A DNA stretch of 64,000 nucleotides from Mauremys mutica (GCF_020497125.1 NC_059077.1:34733340-34797339); one strand, 5' to 3'; counted from the stretch's first letter, positions 1 to 11,762 are shown. Translations and numbers: made by a program. Notes: a model not told the origin generated them from the letters alone.

Positions 1-87
1 TTTCAATGGACTTTTGGTGTCTACTTCCTTTAAGTCCTTGTCAGAATTCCAGCTGTTAACCATTACAGTGAATTTGAACATAACACA

Positions 88-262
88 AAGGTCCAGGAAG
101 TACAAAAAGCGGCTGCCCACTTCCTCCAGTGTTCAGGCTATGGTGAATACATCAAAGCTGTGCTCTAGTGCCTCCACTGGATCCCAGTCAGCTTCCACTG
201 CCAGTTAAAGGTTTTGGTTCTAATTTTCAAAGCAATTGGTGGCTCAAGCACTAGTTACATGT
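88..262 (+). mobile_element. LINE 3' fragment (L2/CR1-type reverse-transcriptase C-terminus)
   Basis: Read from position 100 in one frame, the sequence gives a run starting VQKAAAHFLQ, then an in-frame TAG, then CLHWIPVSF and LKVLVLIFKAIG. This spacing matches the conserved C-terminal end of L2/CR1-clade LINE ORF2 proteins, where an alanine-rich patch is followed by LHWLPV and FK.L.LTFKAL. Only this end is present; the upstream polymerase domain lies outside the window or is lost. The internal stop shows it is dead. The frame and motif are seen; the clade is inferred, since several related LINE clades share this ending. Confidence 0.55.
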
Positions 263-290
263 CATATCTCAATCTAAGGACCATCATGAC

Positions 291-2101
291 AGTTGTATAG
301 TTTGGGACAATGCAGGTCACAAAACCAGCGTAGAGCATGCAAGCCAGGATCAAAACATTTTCATTTGAGAGGATCTGTCTGTGGGGAGATTAAAAGAATC
401 AAAATCTGCCCACAGTTAGGAAATGACACAAAACCATTCTATTTGATAAAGATTTTCCACCTAAGAAGAATGACATCCACATCATCAACCATCCTCCCTA
501 GCCATCTTCTAAAAAACACCAGATAGTGCAACAAAAGAAAGACAAGAAAACTGACCAACAAAATATACTCCACACCTCCAACCCAACATGCAACCTTCTC
601 TAATCTGATATGAGACAAGAGCCAGAGATTCCAAGAAGTCCACTATGGATTTTGCTATTGCCAATCTAGTGTATGAGGAAGGTGCTCAGATACTATAGTG
701 ATAGGTGGCAGTGCAACCATAAGAGAGATGAGAGAACATTCCTAATTGTTTGGAAACATACTCAGTACAGTGGTAACTTTCTTGGATTTCTTGGATGTAG
801 AGGCGACATAAACAGCAACAGAAATTGCATAGGCCATGGCAGGGGCTAGCTGCTCTGCTTATCTATGACAATAGGAATGAGCAATTTCAGGATGGAACTA
901 CTTCTTATGAGAAAAGGTAATGCACAAGTTCTTGAAGGACCTTTCTGCAACATCACAATGCAATAAAATTAAGCCATGATGACTTGTGTATATAAAAATA
1001 TACGAAGCCAAACATGGAAGTCCTTTCCCAGGTTGTACTTACTTGCACATGATGTGATTGGGAGTGTTGTCTGAGTAAGGATTTCAGGAACTGTCCCATG
1101 ATTAATTGTTAGGCATTTAACCACTAGTGCCTAAAATATATCAAACAGGCACTGAATGGAATGGGAGGTTCTGGTCCTAGGTAGCGGACTTGAAACATCA
1201 GATGTGCATAAGATACATCTTCCATGTTCCTAAATCTCAGTGCATGCTTATATGATTTAACTGGGCAGTTTTCAAGCCCTGCTCACCACCCACCTCAAGG
1301 TAAAATGAATGCACTGATTACAATGTGCAGTAAAAGCTGTTGTTACTGTTGCCATGGTTTTCTTCCCCCGTGAAGCATTGTGTTATTTATATTTTTAATT
1401 AAATACATTTCTCTAAGTGAGTATTACAATGATGAAACAAAGGCCGAGGCATTAAACATGGGCAGGGTGATTATTTTTGTGGTCATTCTCCAAGTCATTA
1501 GCATTAATGCTTTCATTATCACTCTGATAAGCTGATAGCAAATTAATGAAGGTGTGACTTAAAAAAAGAGAGAGAGACATCTATTTTCCTCATAGAAGAA
1601 ATGTGGATTGAAGGCCAAAAGCAGCTTTTATATTTTCTGCCCCCTGAATGCTCATTTAAAAGAGGCCATTTTCCTCTGCTTTCAGGCTTCATTAGTCCTG
1701 GATTGTCTGGATTATTGTTGCCTCTTTATAAACATATAAGATCACAGTCCTTAGTAAATATTGTTTTGTTTAATAACTTTCTTAAATTCCTGAGCCTACT
1801 CTGGGAATATAAAGGAAATCTATGGGTGGAAATCCCCCAACACCACAGAGAGGAAACCTCCCCTCGCGCCCCCCCCCCACTTATCTTCAAGTAGCACAAA
1901 TATTTACAGACTAGCACATTTAATAATGCTTCAAATAAAAAGCTTGTGGCAGTGTTTGCCAGTCTTGGCTTTGCCTGTTTCTTTGCCTGCTTCTCTATTT
2001 CATTTCTCTATAGATTATCCGTTTTGAACACAGCTGTGAAATTCAAAGACCAAAATGCTTCTCCCCTCACCTGGACTGATCAGGTTCAGACCAAAGCTAT
2101 T
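291..2101. other. Unique AT-rich DNA, no gene recognised
   Basis: No coding exon is recognisable. A short piece near 680-725 resembles the 3' part of a MIR SINE. The segment 1390-1800 is rich in ATTA cores and low in CpG and could be conserved noncoding DNA. A C-run lies near 1869-1879. Confidence 0.5.
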
Positions 2102-2109
2102 TCTTAGAC

Positions 2110-2335
2110 CAGGGGTTCTCAAACTGGTGGTCGGGACCCCTCAGGGCGTCGCAGGGTTATTACATGGGGGGTCATGAGCTGTCAATCTCTACCCCAAACC
2201 CGGCTTTGTCTCCAGCATTTAAAATGGTGTTAAATATATAAAAAAAGTGTTTTAAATTTATAAGGGGGGGAGGTTTTGCACTCACAGGCTTATTGCGTGA
2301 AAAGGGTCACCAGTACAAAAGTTTGAGAACCCCTG
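2110..2335. mobile_element. Non-autonomous hAT DNA transposon (MITE) with target-site duplication
   Basis: The element starts CAGGGGTTCTCAAACT and ends with the exact reverse complement, a 16-bp perfect terminal inverted repeat. It is flanked by identical 8-bp copies of TCTTAGAC at 2102-2109 and 2336-2343. An 8-bp duplication with CAGGG termini is the hallmark of hAT transposons. At 226 bp it has no coding capacity and must have been moved by a transposase made elsewhere. The G-run and T-rich centre are typical of such deletion derivatives. Family name not assigned. Confidence 0.92.
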
Positions 2336-2343
2336 TCTTAGAC

Positions 2344-2755
2344 ACTCAAGTTAACATAATTCCTCCAGTGAAACAAAACATTGCATGTTCAGTCACACAG
2401 AACTAATAACTAGAGTTCTAACTAATGTTCCAACCTGCAACATTTTCAGCTCAAGGTATTTTTGTTGGAATATGTCGTTTTAACAAAGTTGAGCTGTTTC
2501 ATGGAGATGTATTGATTTCAATAACATGTTGGTGGAAAGATTTCTGACCAGAGAGAGACACCCAAATTGGAAACCTGATCTTTTCCACCTCAAAACAGAC
2601 GTTTCATCACAATCGCCGTTTGCAATTTGGGTTTGTTCCAATGCAGAATGCAAACATATTTAGAAACTTGAAATTTGCTGTGAACAGGATGGTTGTCCTC
2701 CGGCCAGCTCTCCTAATCACCATTATTGTTGTCTGGATTCCAGTCGCAACTAGAG
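2344..2755. other. Unique DNA, nothing recognised
   Basis: I see no repeat family, exon or RNA gene. Opposite-strand open frames of 67-89 codons between 2607 and 2876 overlap each other, show no family motif, and run into the SINE that follows. Confidence 0.4.
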
Positions 2756-2945
2756 ACCCCAGACAAGACTGGGGCCCTGTTGTGCTAGGGTCACAGACAA
2801 TGCCTGCCCTGGAGAACTTGTAGCCTAAATAGACAAGACAGACTAAAGATGGGAGTGGAAATGGGCTGGAGTTCACACAGTGACATAGCCAGGACTGCTC
2901 ACTCCCAGGTCAGCGCCCTCTCCACCAGACCATGCTACTCCCCAG
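2756..2945 (-). mobile_element. MIR-type SINE, minus strand
   Basis: The plus strand reads like the reverse complement of an amniote MIR-type SINE: a TGTGCTAGGG tail segment, then a TGCCTGCCCTGGAGAACTTG-like segment, then a block ending in CACACAGTGACATAGCCAGG and a CTCTCCACCAGACCATGCT stretch corresponding to the SINE head. Parts with the same tail wording occur at 4440, 11640 and 52405. Divergence is high. The assignment is from recalled consensus only. Confidence 0.5.
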
Positions 2946-4438
2946 AACCAGATCCATTACTTCTTTTACAATCCACGAGTTAAAGAAGAATGTGTCAATA
3001 TTTGCCTAATAGGAGATTTAGGGAAATATTATGTTCAAGTTTCTAAATGGACCATACAAACAAAAGGGAGTCAAAACAAATATTAAAGCTACAGGTAATT
3101 ACTTTGTACAACCTGGAACTTACATTCCAGCTACAGTGCCAGTGAATTTTCTGCAGCAGATCTTGTTCAATGGGATCAACTGTAATTACAGTAAGAGCAT
3201 CCAGTTGTGCAGAGTGCTACAGTCACCCCAAGGTCCACATCAGAGATGAGTGGAGGAAATCACAGAAAGCAGCTGTAATTTTTCTTCTGCTGGACGGCCA
3301 ATTCAGTGTATCCCTTTAGAAGGTTCCACCAGCAGGCCTTCTTTACTGTTACCATCCCCCAAGATCCCCCAAGAAACGTAGGCAGCAGCAACCCCACCTG
3401 CTCTCCTGGAGGATGAATCCTTGGAATGGCACAGTTGAACAGACTATTATTGTGCTGTGTAAATTGCACTTCTTGGCTTAGAGTTCAGTGTCTCTAGGCC
3501 AGAATTTAATTCAAGCGAGTTGTCCTGTAAACAACCCAATATAATTTACTTGTATAAAGGAACCCTCCTACAAGCTTTCACTACAGTGAGGGAAAAGAAG
3601 AAGAGAACATTTTCCAGAGATAGGGACTCAGGCAGAAGGGAGGACTAAAGAACAGAGAGGGCGTAGAGGAAATAAATAAGGCAATTAGACAGGATAAAGG
3701 TAAGATATTCTGCAGACTATTTGCAGTAAAGAGACAATGGAACCACATGTAATGGGAAAATTAGTGGGGGGTTAATGACAAGCTAAAAATATACTAAGTG
3801 CATGTATATATAGACATATTCTCTAATGTAACGGGGATACTCTTTCAATATAAACTCTGAGGGGGAAATTGCATGGCCCAAGTGAGACATACATGGCAGG
3901 TATGAAGAACAGAAACTATTTTCCCAGGTAAGTGAGTTTGCAGAACCACAGCACACACCTAAGAAACTAACAGTGGCCAAACCGATTGTCAGGGAAAGAA
4001 AACAAGCTACACCCTACACTCCTACACATTTGCAAACTAAACTGCTGTGTGGCAGAAAGCCACAAAAATGAGAAAGACAAAGAAGCCAGGGCATCCCTGA
4101 AGAAAAAAGATGACTCAGTACTCAATATATAATAAACTATGCTAAAACATGCTGCTCTATTACAAGGAATGCAAAGAAATACCTTAAAGAGGCAAAAAAA
4201 GTTACCAACCTGCCTGAGATTGCTGCTGTCCCTATGTTCAGCTGTAACACCTGAGACCAGCGGAGGTGGTCTTGCTTACAGCTTTTAGATGTGACTGCAG
4301 GCTGAGTATGCCCCCTCCACCACCGGTCTGGAAGAACTCTAGTTCGTTAACCTTTAGAGAACAAGGTAATGCACATCTATTTACTGAGCGCGGAGGAGGG
4401 TGATTGTGCTGTAGGAGAAGAGAGCTATTATTATAATC
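2946..4438. other. Unique AT-rich DNA, no gene recognised
   Basis: No recognisable exon, RNA gene or repeat end. Open frames here are short (65-72 codons) and show no motif. Confidence 0.45.
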
Positions 4439-4560
4439 ACTTTGTATTGCAGTAGTACCTAGAGGCCTCAATCAGTAATCAAGGCCCAGCTGTGCTGAGC
4501 ACTGTACTCACCAATAATTAAAAGACAGTCCCTGCCCCAAAGAGCTTGTAGTCTTAAGCC
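4439..4560 (-). mobile_element. MIR-type SINE tail fragment
   Basis: Contains the wording AGACAGTCCCTGCCCCAAAG followed by AGCTTGTAGTC, shared in diverged form with 2756-2945 and 52405-52505 and, in reverse, with 11640-11760. This is the tail of an old amniote SINE rather than a gene. Confidence 0.45.
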
Positions 4561-4690
4561 CTTATCCTGCAGATACTCATGCAGATGCATAACTTTACTA
4601 TCAGGCACAGCCCCGTTGAAGTCAATGGGATTAGGCATGGCAGTAAAGTTAAGCACGTGCATAAGAGTCTGCAGGATTGGGGCCTAGGTT
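4556..4690. repeat. Old interspersed repeat with internal inverted symmetry
   Basis: The left part (CCTGCAGATACTCATGCAG... ACTTTACT) and the right part (AGTAAAGTTAAGCACGTGCA ... CTGCAGGATTGGGGCC) are imperfect reverse complements around GAAGTCAATGGGAT. Related wording (short AAGTCAATGGGA or GACTTCAGTGGGA cores between complementary arms, or AAGTTAGGCACGTG) is seen at 10655-10735, 28065-28160 and 54145-54215. Such palindromic repeats are usual for fossil DNA transposons in reptile genomes; the family is not assigned. Confidence 0.45.
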
Positions 4691-4789
4691 TAACCCTTCT
4701 GCCAGGCTGTAGTGGAAGTAATATGCTTCGGGGACACTTGCTAAAATAAAGAAAATATGTGGGACAAGCCCCCACCTTATCCACTCCTG

Positions 4790-5420
4790 GGTTCTAGGAA
4801 CTTAAAACTCTAACTACCCTGGCCACCCTTCCAGGTATTCCTTCCCCACGTACAAGCACACAGTTCCTTAGGAAAATAGAACCACAAATACCTTTTATTT
4901 GTGAAAAAACACAATTTACAGAGAAATAAAAATGAGCAAAATGCTAAACAGTGCCTGAGAGTCTTGGTCGTCCTAATTATTAATTGCGCTGCTTGCTGGG
5001 GCCCAGAACACCTATACAAAAGGCAATCCCCACCCACCTCCCACACAAGTCCAAACAGAGCTGTGGCCAAATGGGCATGGAGGGTAGCTCTCCTCCACTT
5101 GTTTACCTGCACTACAAGGCCCTGCTCTGAGCTACAACTACCTGATACAGCACCACAAAATTAGCTCTACCAGTTGAGCTGCTTCCCAGTCTGGTCCTGC
5201 AATATTAGCTCTACTGCCACTAGTCCTGTCCAGTCCCATCCCCATAAGGCCAGCAACTCTCAACTCCAAGCTCAGAACAAAACAGAACCCCAGCACTTTC
5301 TGACATCACTCCACAGGTCCTCTTCTTGAAGTTGAATTCCCTCCCCAATCAGAGTCCACTACCTGTCAGCTCGCGGCAACCCACTTTTCCTAGGCTAGAG
5401 CTTTCCCAATCTCTTCCACT
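4790..5420. other. Possible LTR-like or other retroelement remnant
   Basis: The composition changes here to CCT/CAC-rich text with an A-rich CCTTTTATTTGTGAAAAAAC segment, similar in style to the LTR-like stretches at 14.1-15.2, 21.3-23.8 and 42.3-44.2 kb. I found no terminal repeat or target duplication, so this is a weak call based on resemblance. Confidence 0.2.
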
Positions 5421-5985
5421 TCTCATAAATAATATCATTTATGAAAACAGAATGCAATTAAAATCCTAGTAATAGTACAAAACACTGTCCAAAGATGCAC
5501 TGGGGCAGAATTATAATGTATGTAAATTAAGGCTGCCAGAGCTATCTTCTTTTCCTCTCTCCTATCGAGGGCGTGAGAAGATTTTTTTTTCTCTCCTCCT
5601 CCTTCTAGCTCTGGGACTTATATTAACATCTGGCAAGAGAAAACTGGTACAGAAATCAAGTGACGGGAGGAAAAAGTAACAGTGAAACAATCATGATGAG
5701 CATAATAAAAAGCAGTTCCACTGGGGGAGCGGGTACATTTTCAGTTATCATCTGTTGATAAATTATGTATTTTTATTAAATCTCATACAAAAAATTAGGA
5801 TGAAGTTAAGGTGAACACTTCATGTCAGTAACTTAAGGGTTACACATGCTTACAAGAAGCTTGTATTTAGCAAAAAGCAATGATCAACCATTCAAAAGCC
5901 ACAAAACGCCTCACCCAGCCACCTCCTGTGTCCCCTGAAAGACCCCACCACACCACCAGTTGAGGGAGAAGGATGGTTGAGGGTG
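5421..5985. other. Unique AT-rich DNA, nothing recognised
   Basis: No exon, RNA or repeat boundary seen. A poly-T tract lies near 5582-5591. Confidence 0.4.
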
Positions 5986-6215
5986 TTAACCTAGAACTTG
6001 CGAGATCAGGGTTCTGTTCCTGCCCTGCTACAGACTTGGTGTGTGACCTGTGGCAAGTCAATGCGTACCTTGGTTCCCAGCTACAAAAAGAGATGAGCAC
6101 TTCCCTATGTCAAAGGGGCGTTGTGAGACTAAATACAGGAAACATTGAGAGATGCTCAGATACCACAGCAGTAAGGGTCCTATAAGTACATAAAACAGAT
6201 AGCAGCAGCAGCACT
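5986..6215 (+). mobile_element. MIR SINE, plus strand
   Basis: Segments in MIR order are present: a head with GATCAGGGTTCTGTTCCTGC, then TGTGTGACCTGTGGCAAGTC, then CAGCTACAAAAAGAGATGAG, then GGGGCGTTGTGAGACTAAAT, then GAGATGCTCAGATACCACAG and an AGCAGCAGC end. The core 'TGTGACC..GGCAAGTCA' is the diagnostic conserved piece of MIRs. It is a heavily mutated fossil copy. Confidence 0.75.
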
Positions 6216-6808
6216 AATTCATCTCTGCTCTGGTCTAGGATTGAAGGAGCCCTTTTGATAATCTTAGGGGGTATATCATTTGTTTCCAGTTGATAAAGTA
6301 ATGAAAAATAAATACACAGTAAACTCAGACTTGGGAAGAGCAGGAATAAGGTGGGAGACAATTAGACTTAATAGGAGGGATACTCAGTATCCGACTGGAG
6401 GGCAGGGGTGCAAGGGGGCAACATAAATATATATGTGTGTGGAGCACTTCAGAAACAGAGACGATGCTGTAAAGTAAAAAGGGCAAGCTTTGAAAAACCC
6501 TGCCTGGATCTTTTCTTTATATTCCTCCTTTCAGCAGATTTCAGCTGGAGCAAACGTTCATAATGGAAAAAGCTGACAGTCTTCTAATTCTGCAGCACTG
6601 TTAGTGAGCCTCTCTGTAAAGTAAATACCAAACTTTGGAGCTTAGTGAATTGCAGAGTATCCTCCACATGAGATCAACTAAATGGAAATCATGCACTACT
6701 GTGGTTTAACTGTTGTCAAATTACAATGTTCGTTGGAAGTGATTCTACTGTGATAGTTTTGTTTAAACTTTAAATTCTAGACATGCATTTGGTAAAGGAG
6801 CGACACAG
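6216..6808. other. Unique AT-rich DNA, nothing recognised
   Basis: No gene or repeat identified; a short (TA/TG) tract lies near 6427-6442. Confidence 0.4.
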
Positions 6809-6816
6809 AAGGATTT

Positions 6817-7039
6817 CAAGTATCAGAGGGGTAGCCGTGTTAGTCTGGATCTGTAAAAGCAGCAAAGAGTCCTGTGGCAGAGATATTGGATCATGAGCTT
6901 TCATGGGTGAATACCCACTTCGTCGGATGCATGCATGCATCCATGCATCCGATGAAGTGGGTATTCACCCACGAAAGCTCATGCTCCAATACGTCTGTTA
7001 GTCTATAAGGTGCCACAGGACTCTTCGCTGCTTTTACAA
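6817..7039. mobile_element. Head-to-head pair of Penelope-like element tails with target duplication
   Basis: Two copies of one about 100-bp 3'-tail sequence face each other around a GCATGC-repeat centre (about 6926-6948). The right copy (plus strand) holds CCGATGAAGTGGGTATTCAC, GAAAGCTCATGCTCCAATAC and GTTAGTCTATAAGGTGCC; the left is its reverse complement but lacks about 20 bp of that last block. The left arm extends further out (GGGTAGCCGTGTTAGTCTGG) than the right. Flanks carry identical AAGGATTT at 6809-6816 and 7040-7047. The tail is the counterpart of the 3' end of the Penelope copy at 17308-18541 (shared GATGAAGTGGG, TTAGTCT.TAAGGTGCCACA). Partial inverted tail arrangements are a known outcome of Penelope integration. 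Confidence 0.8.
6949..6976 (+). ncRNA. Hammerhead-ribozyme-like core hairpin in Penelope tail
   Basis: CCGATGA (6949-6955) is followed by a 6-bp stem GTGGGT/ACCCAC with ATTC loop (6957-6972) and GAAA (6973-6976). Box CTGATGA, stem II, box GAAA is the order of a hammerhead core, and Penelope elements are known to carry hammerheads. Here the second base of box 1 is C instead of T. I could not assign stem III or the cleavage triplet, so activity is not claimed. A mirrored copy lies at 6897-6926 on the minus strand. Confidence 0.45.
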
Positions 7040-7047
7040 AAGGATTT

Positions 7048-9339
7048 AACATCTCCGATGAAACCATAAACAAATATCCACAAAAAATTGTTCAAATCAG
7101 AATGATATACTTAGAAATTCTCTGTGGGTAACATTTTTTAACTGTCCACACAGTGCTCAATGTTGTTAATAGCTCAGTTGTATTCCTCATGTTCCATTTT
7201 GCCCACATATAGGTGTATCTGGTATGTTCTTTCATTCACCAAATACTTCCTCTTCATGCACCAGAACCACAAATATTTCTTACATTCTTCTTCAAATGCT
7301 TCACCCAGGATGTGGTAAGATGAGATATGTAAGAATGCAAAGGGCAGCATTTGTCGGGGAAGAATCACAGTTGTGTTTATGTTACAAACAACACTGAATT
7401 TTTGATTGTTTATTGACACTACTAAGAATCAGGCACATTTGCACCTTTTGGTATCGATGTGCTACATCTGTCTTCATGCTCCAAAAAAAACCACAACCTC
7501 AGCAATAAGCATGTCGCATGATCACGTACAAATACAAAGCCACAATTATCAATCCCATGGTATTTCAGCAATAGGGGCTGGGGTTTGGGAAGTGTCTGCA
7601 TAATGCCGAATGTTTGTAACCATATCCTACCATAACCTCTAATTAAAGCTGCTGGAGGGCCCTCCCTGACTCGTTAAACTCAGAGTCTATCATTGCACTA
7701 ATGCCATCACGTTGAAAGGCCTACAGTGAGCGGGATTTTCTGGAGACACAATCTCCTAGAGCCTTTTTTTTTGTGTGTGTGGCATATTCAGAAAGTTTAG
7801 TCCATGATCAAACACTTTTAAAAACTATGCAGATTTTTGTGAGTGTGACAAACTTGTGTTACTTCCCCTTTTCCATTGCATCCTACCCCAGGGCAGCCCT
7901 GAGCCTGGACTGTTGGGTGGCTGCTATTCAATTATAAGAGTTTACAAGTTTTTTGATGATACTATTTTATATCTATTTTAAGATTCCCAGAAGAAATCAA
8001 AACCAAGTGTGTTTAGCAGCATGACGCAGTGTCAGAGATGGACTGTAAAAGTGACATTACTCACCTGTACATTCCTGATTAATACTAGGAGCTCTATTTC
8101 AAAGCAAGGTGCAAAGTATGTGCCTGCAATAATGCGCTCTGTTCTGCTGTGCCTGCACAAACGCTCATCTCTGTGTGCCAGCTGTGTGGCTAGGTGCCTG
8201 ACTACCAGCCTGCACATGCAACGCTCCTCTGTGCATATGCCCACAGCACCCTCCATCATATGTCATCAACAAGGGAAGCGTCAGTAATTAATAGGGTAAA
8301 ACCTTTTGGAGCCAATCCTCAGCACCAGCTGTGGAGTGCTTGATGCAACTGAAGATGGGCAAGAGGTGGCTTTACGTTACCTTTGTGCTCTATCCTAGGG
8401 CTGCTCTGTCCCAGGCCAGTCACCCCACACAGCATTGTGAAGGTGGCGTGACCTTGTGCCAGCTGCCAAAGGTCCCAAGGAACTATTATGGATGCCCTGG
8501 TCATGTCCCCTTTCCTAGCACCATGCCTGCAAGTGTGTGACAAAGGAGAGAAGTTGGCAAGAAGTTGCTAGGGCAATTTTACACCACTTAAAAATCTTCC
8601 TAAACTGGGATAATCCTCCAGTGGCCAGCTAGATTAATTTCCGGGCAACTTTGCCCTGGGAAAATAGTGCACAGCTATCCTAACACAGGAAAGAGTCTTG
8701 CCCTTTACTTTGATGCTGTTGCAAAATAACAAAACCAGCAACCACAAAATGAAGTATGCAAATCTGGGTTGGCACCTGCTGTGCACGGTGAACTATGTAC
8801 GTTATGCTTTTTTAATATGAGGTATAATGCAGGTTGGTACTGTCCTGTGAGTTCCATGCTTCATAGTTAGCCTTCCACTATCCAGAATAATTAGTGCCAG
8901 AGTGTGAGATAAGGAAATAAATACATTTTTGGAATGAGTCCAGGACACCTCAAAGGAAAAAGAACCCTGCTATAAGATTGTAACCTACACTGAGTAACTT
9001 TTCAGTTCCAGTCAACTTTTGTAAAGTTTTGCAGGGGTCCATTTAATCCCGTGAACTTCAGTAAAACTGAACTGACAGGTGGAGCTGTAGACAAAACCCT
9101 CACATTGCTGCTCTCCAAAGCTGTCACAAAGTTTCCCTTGATAAAACACATTTGGAGGCTCAGCTTAGCATTCACAAAGAGGGAATAAAGAGCCTGTCAC
9201 ATTTTCCCACAAAAGGTTTGATAATTTTTTGTGCATGGGGCCATCATACTTTCAGAATCATAAAGTAGAGACTGGGGACAGTGGAGGACCATTCTTCATA
9301 ACAAGCAGAAACCAAATCAACTATATTTTTTAGCTGAAA
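7048..9339. other. Unique AT-rich DNA, no gene recognised
   Basis: No exon, RNA gene or clear repeat boundary. Overlapping open frames on both strands at 8009-8287 and 8319-8543 show no family motif and look like chance frames. Confidence 0.4.
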
Positions 9340-10453
9340 ACGTACACTGATTTTAGTAAGTCTTTTGATACAGTCCCACATGACACTCATAAGCAAACTA
9401 GGGAAATGCAGTCTAGATGAAATTACTATAAAGTGGGTGCCTAGCTGATTGAAAGACAGTACTCAAAGAATCGTTATCAATGGTTCACTGTCAAACTGGG
9501 AGGGGTCTCTAGTGGTGTTGCACAGGATTCAGTCCTGGGTCTGATACTACTCAACATTTTCAGTAATGACATGGATAATGGAGTTGAGTGCATGCTTATA
9601 AAATTTGTCTATAACAACAAGACAGGAGGGGTTACAAGTACTTTGTAGGACAGGATTAGAATTCAAAATGACCTTGACAAATTGGAGAACTGCGCTGTAA
9701 CCAACAAGATGAAATTCAATAAAGACAAGTGCAAAGTATTACACCAAGGAAGGAAAAATCAAATGCATAACTACAAAATGGGGAATAACTGGCTAGTAGT
9801 ACTGCTGAAAAGGATCTGGGGGTTATAGTGGATCACAAATGGAATATGAGTCAATATATGAGTGATACAGTTGTGAAAAAGGCTACTATCGTGTATTAAC
9901 AAGAGTGTTATACGTAAACTGTGGGAGGTAATTGTCCCACTGTACTCGGCACCAATGAGGCCTCAGCTGGAGGACTGTGTCCAATTCTGCACACCACATG
10001 TTAGGAAAGATGTGGACAAATTGGAGAGAGGCCAGAGGAGAGCAACAGAAATGATACAAGGTTTAGAAAACCTGACCTATGAGGAAAAGTTAAAAATACT
10101 GGCATGTTTAGTCTGGAGAAAAGAAGACTGGTGGTGGTGGTGGTGGAGAGTTTTCACAGATGCTAAGGGCTGTTATAAGGAGGATGTGGGACAAGAAGTA
10201 ATGGGCTTAATCTGCAGCAATGGAGATTTAGGTAAGCTATTAGGAAAATCTGTCTAACTATAAGGGTAGTTAAGCTCTGGAATAGGCTTCCAAGGGAGAT
10301 TGTGGAATCCCCGTCACTGAAGGTTTTTAAGAACAGAGTCAGACAAACACCTGTCAGGGATGGCGTAGGTACACTTGGTGCTGCCCCAATCCAGGGAGCT
10401 GGACTTGATGACCTCTCAAGATACCGTCCAGCCCTAGATTTCTACAATTCTAT
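9340..10453 (+). pseudogene. CR1 LINE remnant (reverse-transcriptase 3' half and 3' UTR)
   Basis: Translation near 9340 gives DFSKSFDTVPHD, the start of the conserved CR1 reverse-transcriptase region (consensus form DFSKAFDTV.H). Nucleotide resemblance to a second copy (25215-25866) continues through the segments for INGS.S.W, the catalytic-box region (here TTTGTCTATAACAACAAG, so the FADD motif is destroyed) and the DLDKLE.W helix. The 3' UTR ends with GGACTTGATGACCTCTCAAG and CCAGCCCTAGATTTCTACAA, the CR1 3' signature. Frameshifts and stops are frequent, including within the former catalytic box. A (TGG)n run sits at 10130-10146. 5'-truncated, as most CR1 copies are. Confidence 0.85.
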
Positions 10454-10459
10454 CACAAG

Positions 10460-11635
10460 CAAAGATACACAGTGTTCACCTATTGGTAATGCATTTAGAG
10501 CACACCAACAAAAATACTAAAGCACTTGCTTTAATTTGATTTCAACAGAATTGAAGCCCGTGCTTAGATGCATTGCTGAATTGGGGCCTTAATGAAGTAT
10601 TTTACTTGGATGACCTCTCACTCTGCTGAGGATGGCACTGGGTCCAGTCCTGAAGTACTACTCGGTACGTACTCTGGCAAAACTCCCATTGACTTCAGTG
10701 GGAGTTTTGTAGGTTTGCCACAATAAGGACTTAAGGGTATTATTGAGCAACAATTAGCTCAAGCTCCAGTGATGCACTGAAGTGTGTTTCATCTTAGATC
10801 TTTATCTCCACTCCCTATCCATTGCAATCCTTAAGGTTTGGGAAATATAAGCCATTATTACATTACAAAAACATTATTTTTGCTTTTGGCCTAGATGGCA
10901 TGAAGTGAACAGTCCTACATGAAATATGATCTGTGCCAGCTTTTATTGTAAATGGCAACTGCAACAGCTTTGCAGTAGGTACCAAATGTTTGTGGTCAGC
11001 TCTGCAACAACATTTGCATCTCACCTGGGACAGAAAATTTGCAGGAAGACAAACATCTGTATGGGATGATTTTCAGAGGGTTGAACAGAATTTTAGCCAT
11101 GTGACTCTAAGTGTGTCCCACTACTCCCCACCCTCCATTTTAAACAAGGGAGTGTGATGCCGCTGCTGAATTGCTGGTGTGGGAGGGTGGTATTAGCTTT
11201 TTATTTGCATGGTTTGCTAGTTATGGCTTACGTTGAGTGGCACAGCTATACTTCAGTTATGCTGATGTGCTATTTTTTTTTTATGTGGGTGTTTTTAAAT
11301 CCTGTCTAGGGTGCCTACAAAGCATATGGATAGGTGTCCTTTGTAGTGCATTAAATCTAAAGAAATAATAAACAAACAAAATATATGTAGGGGGAGGCAG
11401 GTGGCTGCAACACCACACAGCACTTTAAAATGCAACGGTTAATGCAGATGCATCCAAACTCTTCCCAAATGAGGGCCACACCATGGCAAATTGCCAGCAA
11501 ACCGGAGTAATGTATTTCAATAGGACTTGATCCTGAGTGCATTGAAGTAAATGGAGATGCTTCCATCGACTTAAACTGAGCAAGATCAGGCTCATAATGT
11601 GGCTCAGATTGCAGTCACCCTGCTGTGCATTGTGT
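10460..11635. other. Unique DNA with a short palindromic repeat
   Basis: Between 10655 and 10735 lies a palindromic repeat whose perfect core CAAAACTCCCA...TGGGAGTTTTG spans 10678-10709. The rest shows no exon, RNA gene or repeat end. A T-run lies near 11272-11282. Confidence 0.45.
10655..10735. repeat. Palindromic interspersed repeat
   Basis: Arms GGCAAAACTCCCATTGA and TCAGTGGGAGTTTTGTAGG (reverse complements apart from single bases) meet at ACT, with weaker symmetry outward (TCCTGAAGTA / AAGGACTTAAG). The 'cccattgacttcaatggg' type of core recurs elsewhere in the window, consistent with a fossil transposon. Confidence 0.55.
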
Positions 11636-11762
11636 CTCTGCAGGGACTGTCTTTTCGTCTTGTGTTTGTACAGCACCTAACACAGTGGAGTCCTGGTCCA
11701 TGACCGGGGCTCCTAAATGCTGTGATGATGCAAATAATAAAACTAAATGAATAACTAATAAT
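11636..11762 (+). mobile_element. MIR-type SINE tail, plus strand
   Basis: Reads GTTTGTACAGCACCTAACAC, then AGTGGAGTCCTGGTCCATGA, GGGGCTCCTAAATGCTGTGA and an AAATAATAAAACTAAATGAA end. It is the reverse orientation of the tail wording seen at 2756 and 52405 and ends in the AATAAT-rich tract typical of these SINEs. Confidence 0.5.

Noticed and set aside
4810..5164. 87- and 100-codon frames on opposite strands
   Set aside because: They overlap each other in low-complexity text, with no motif.
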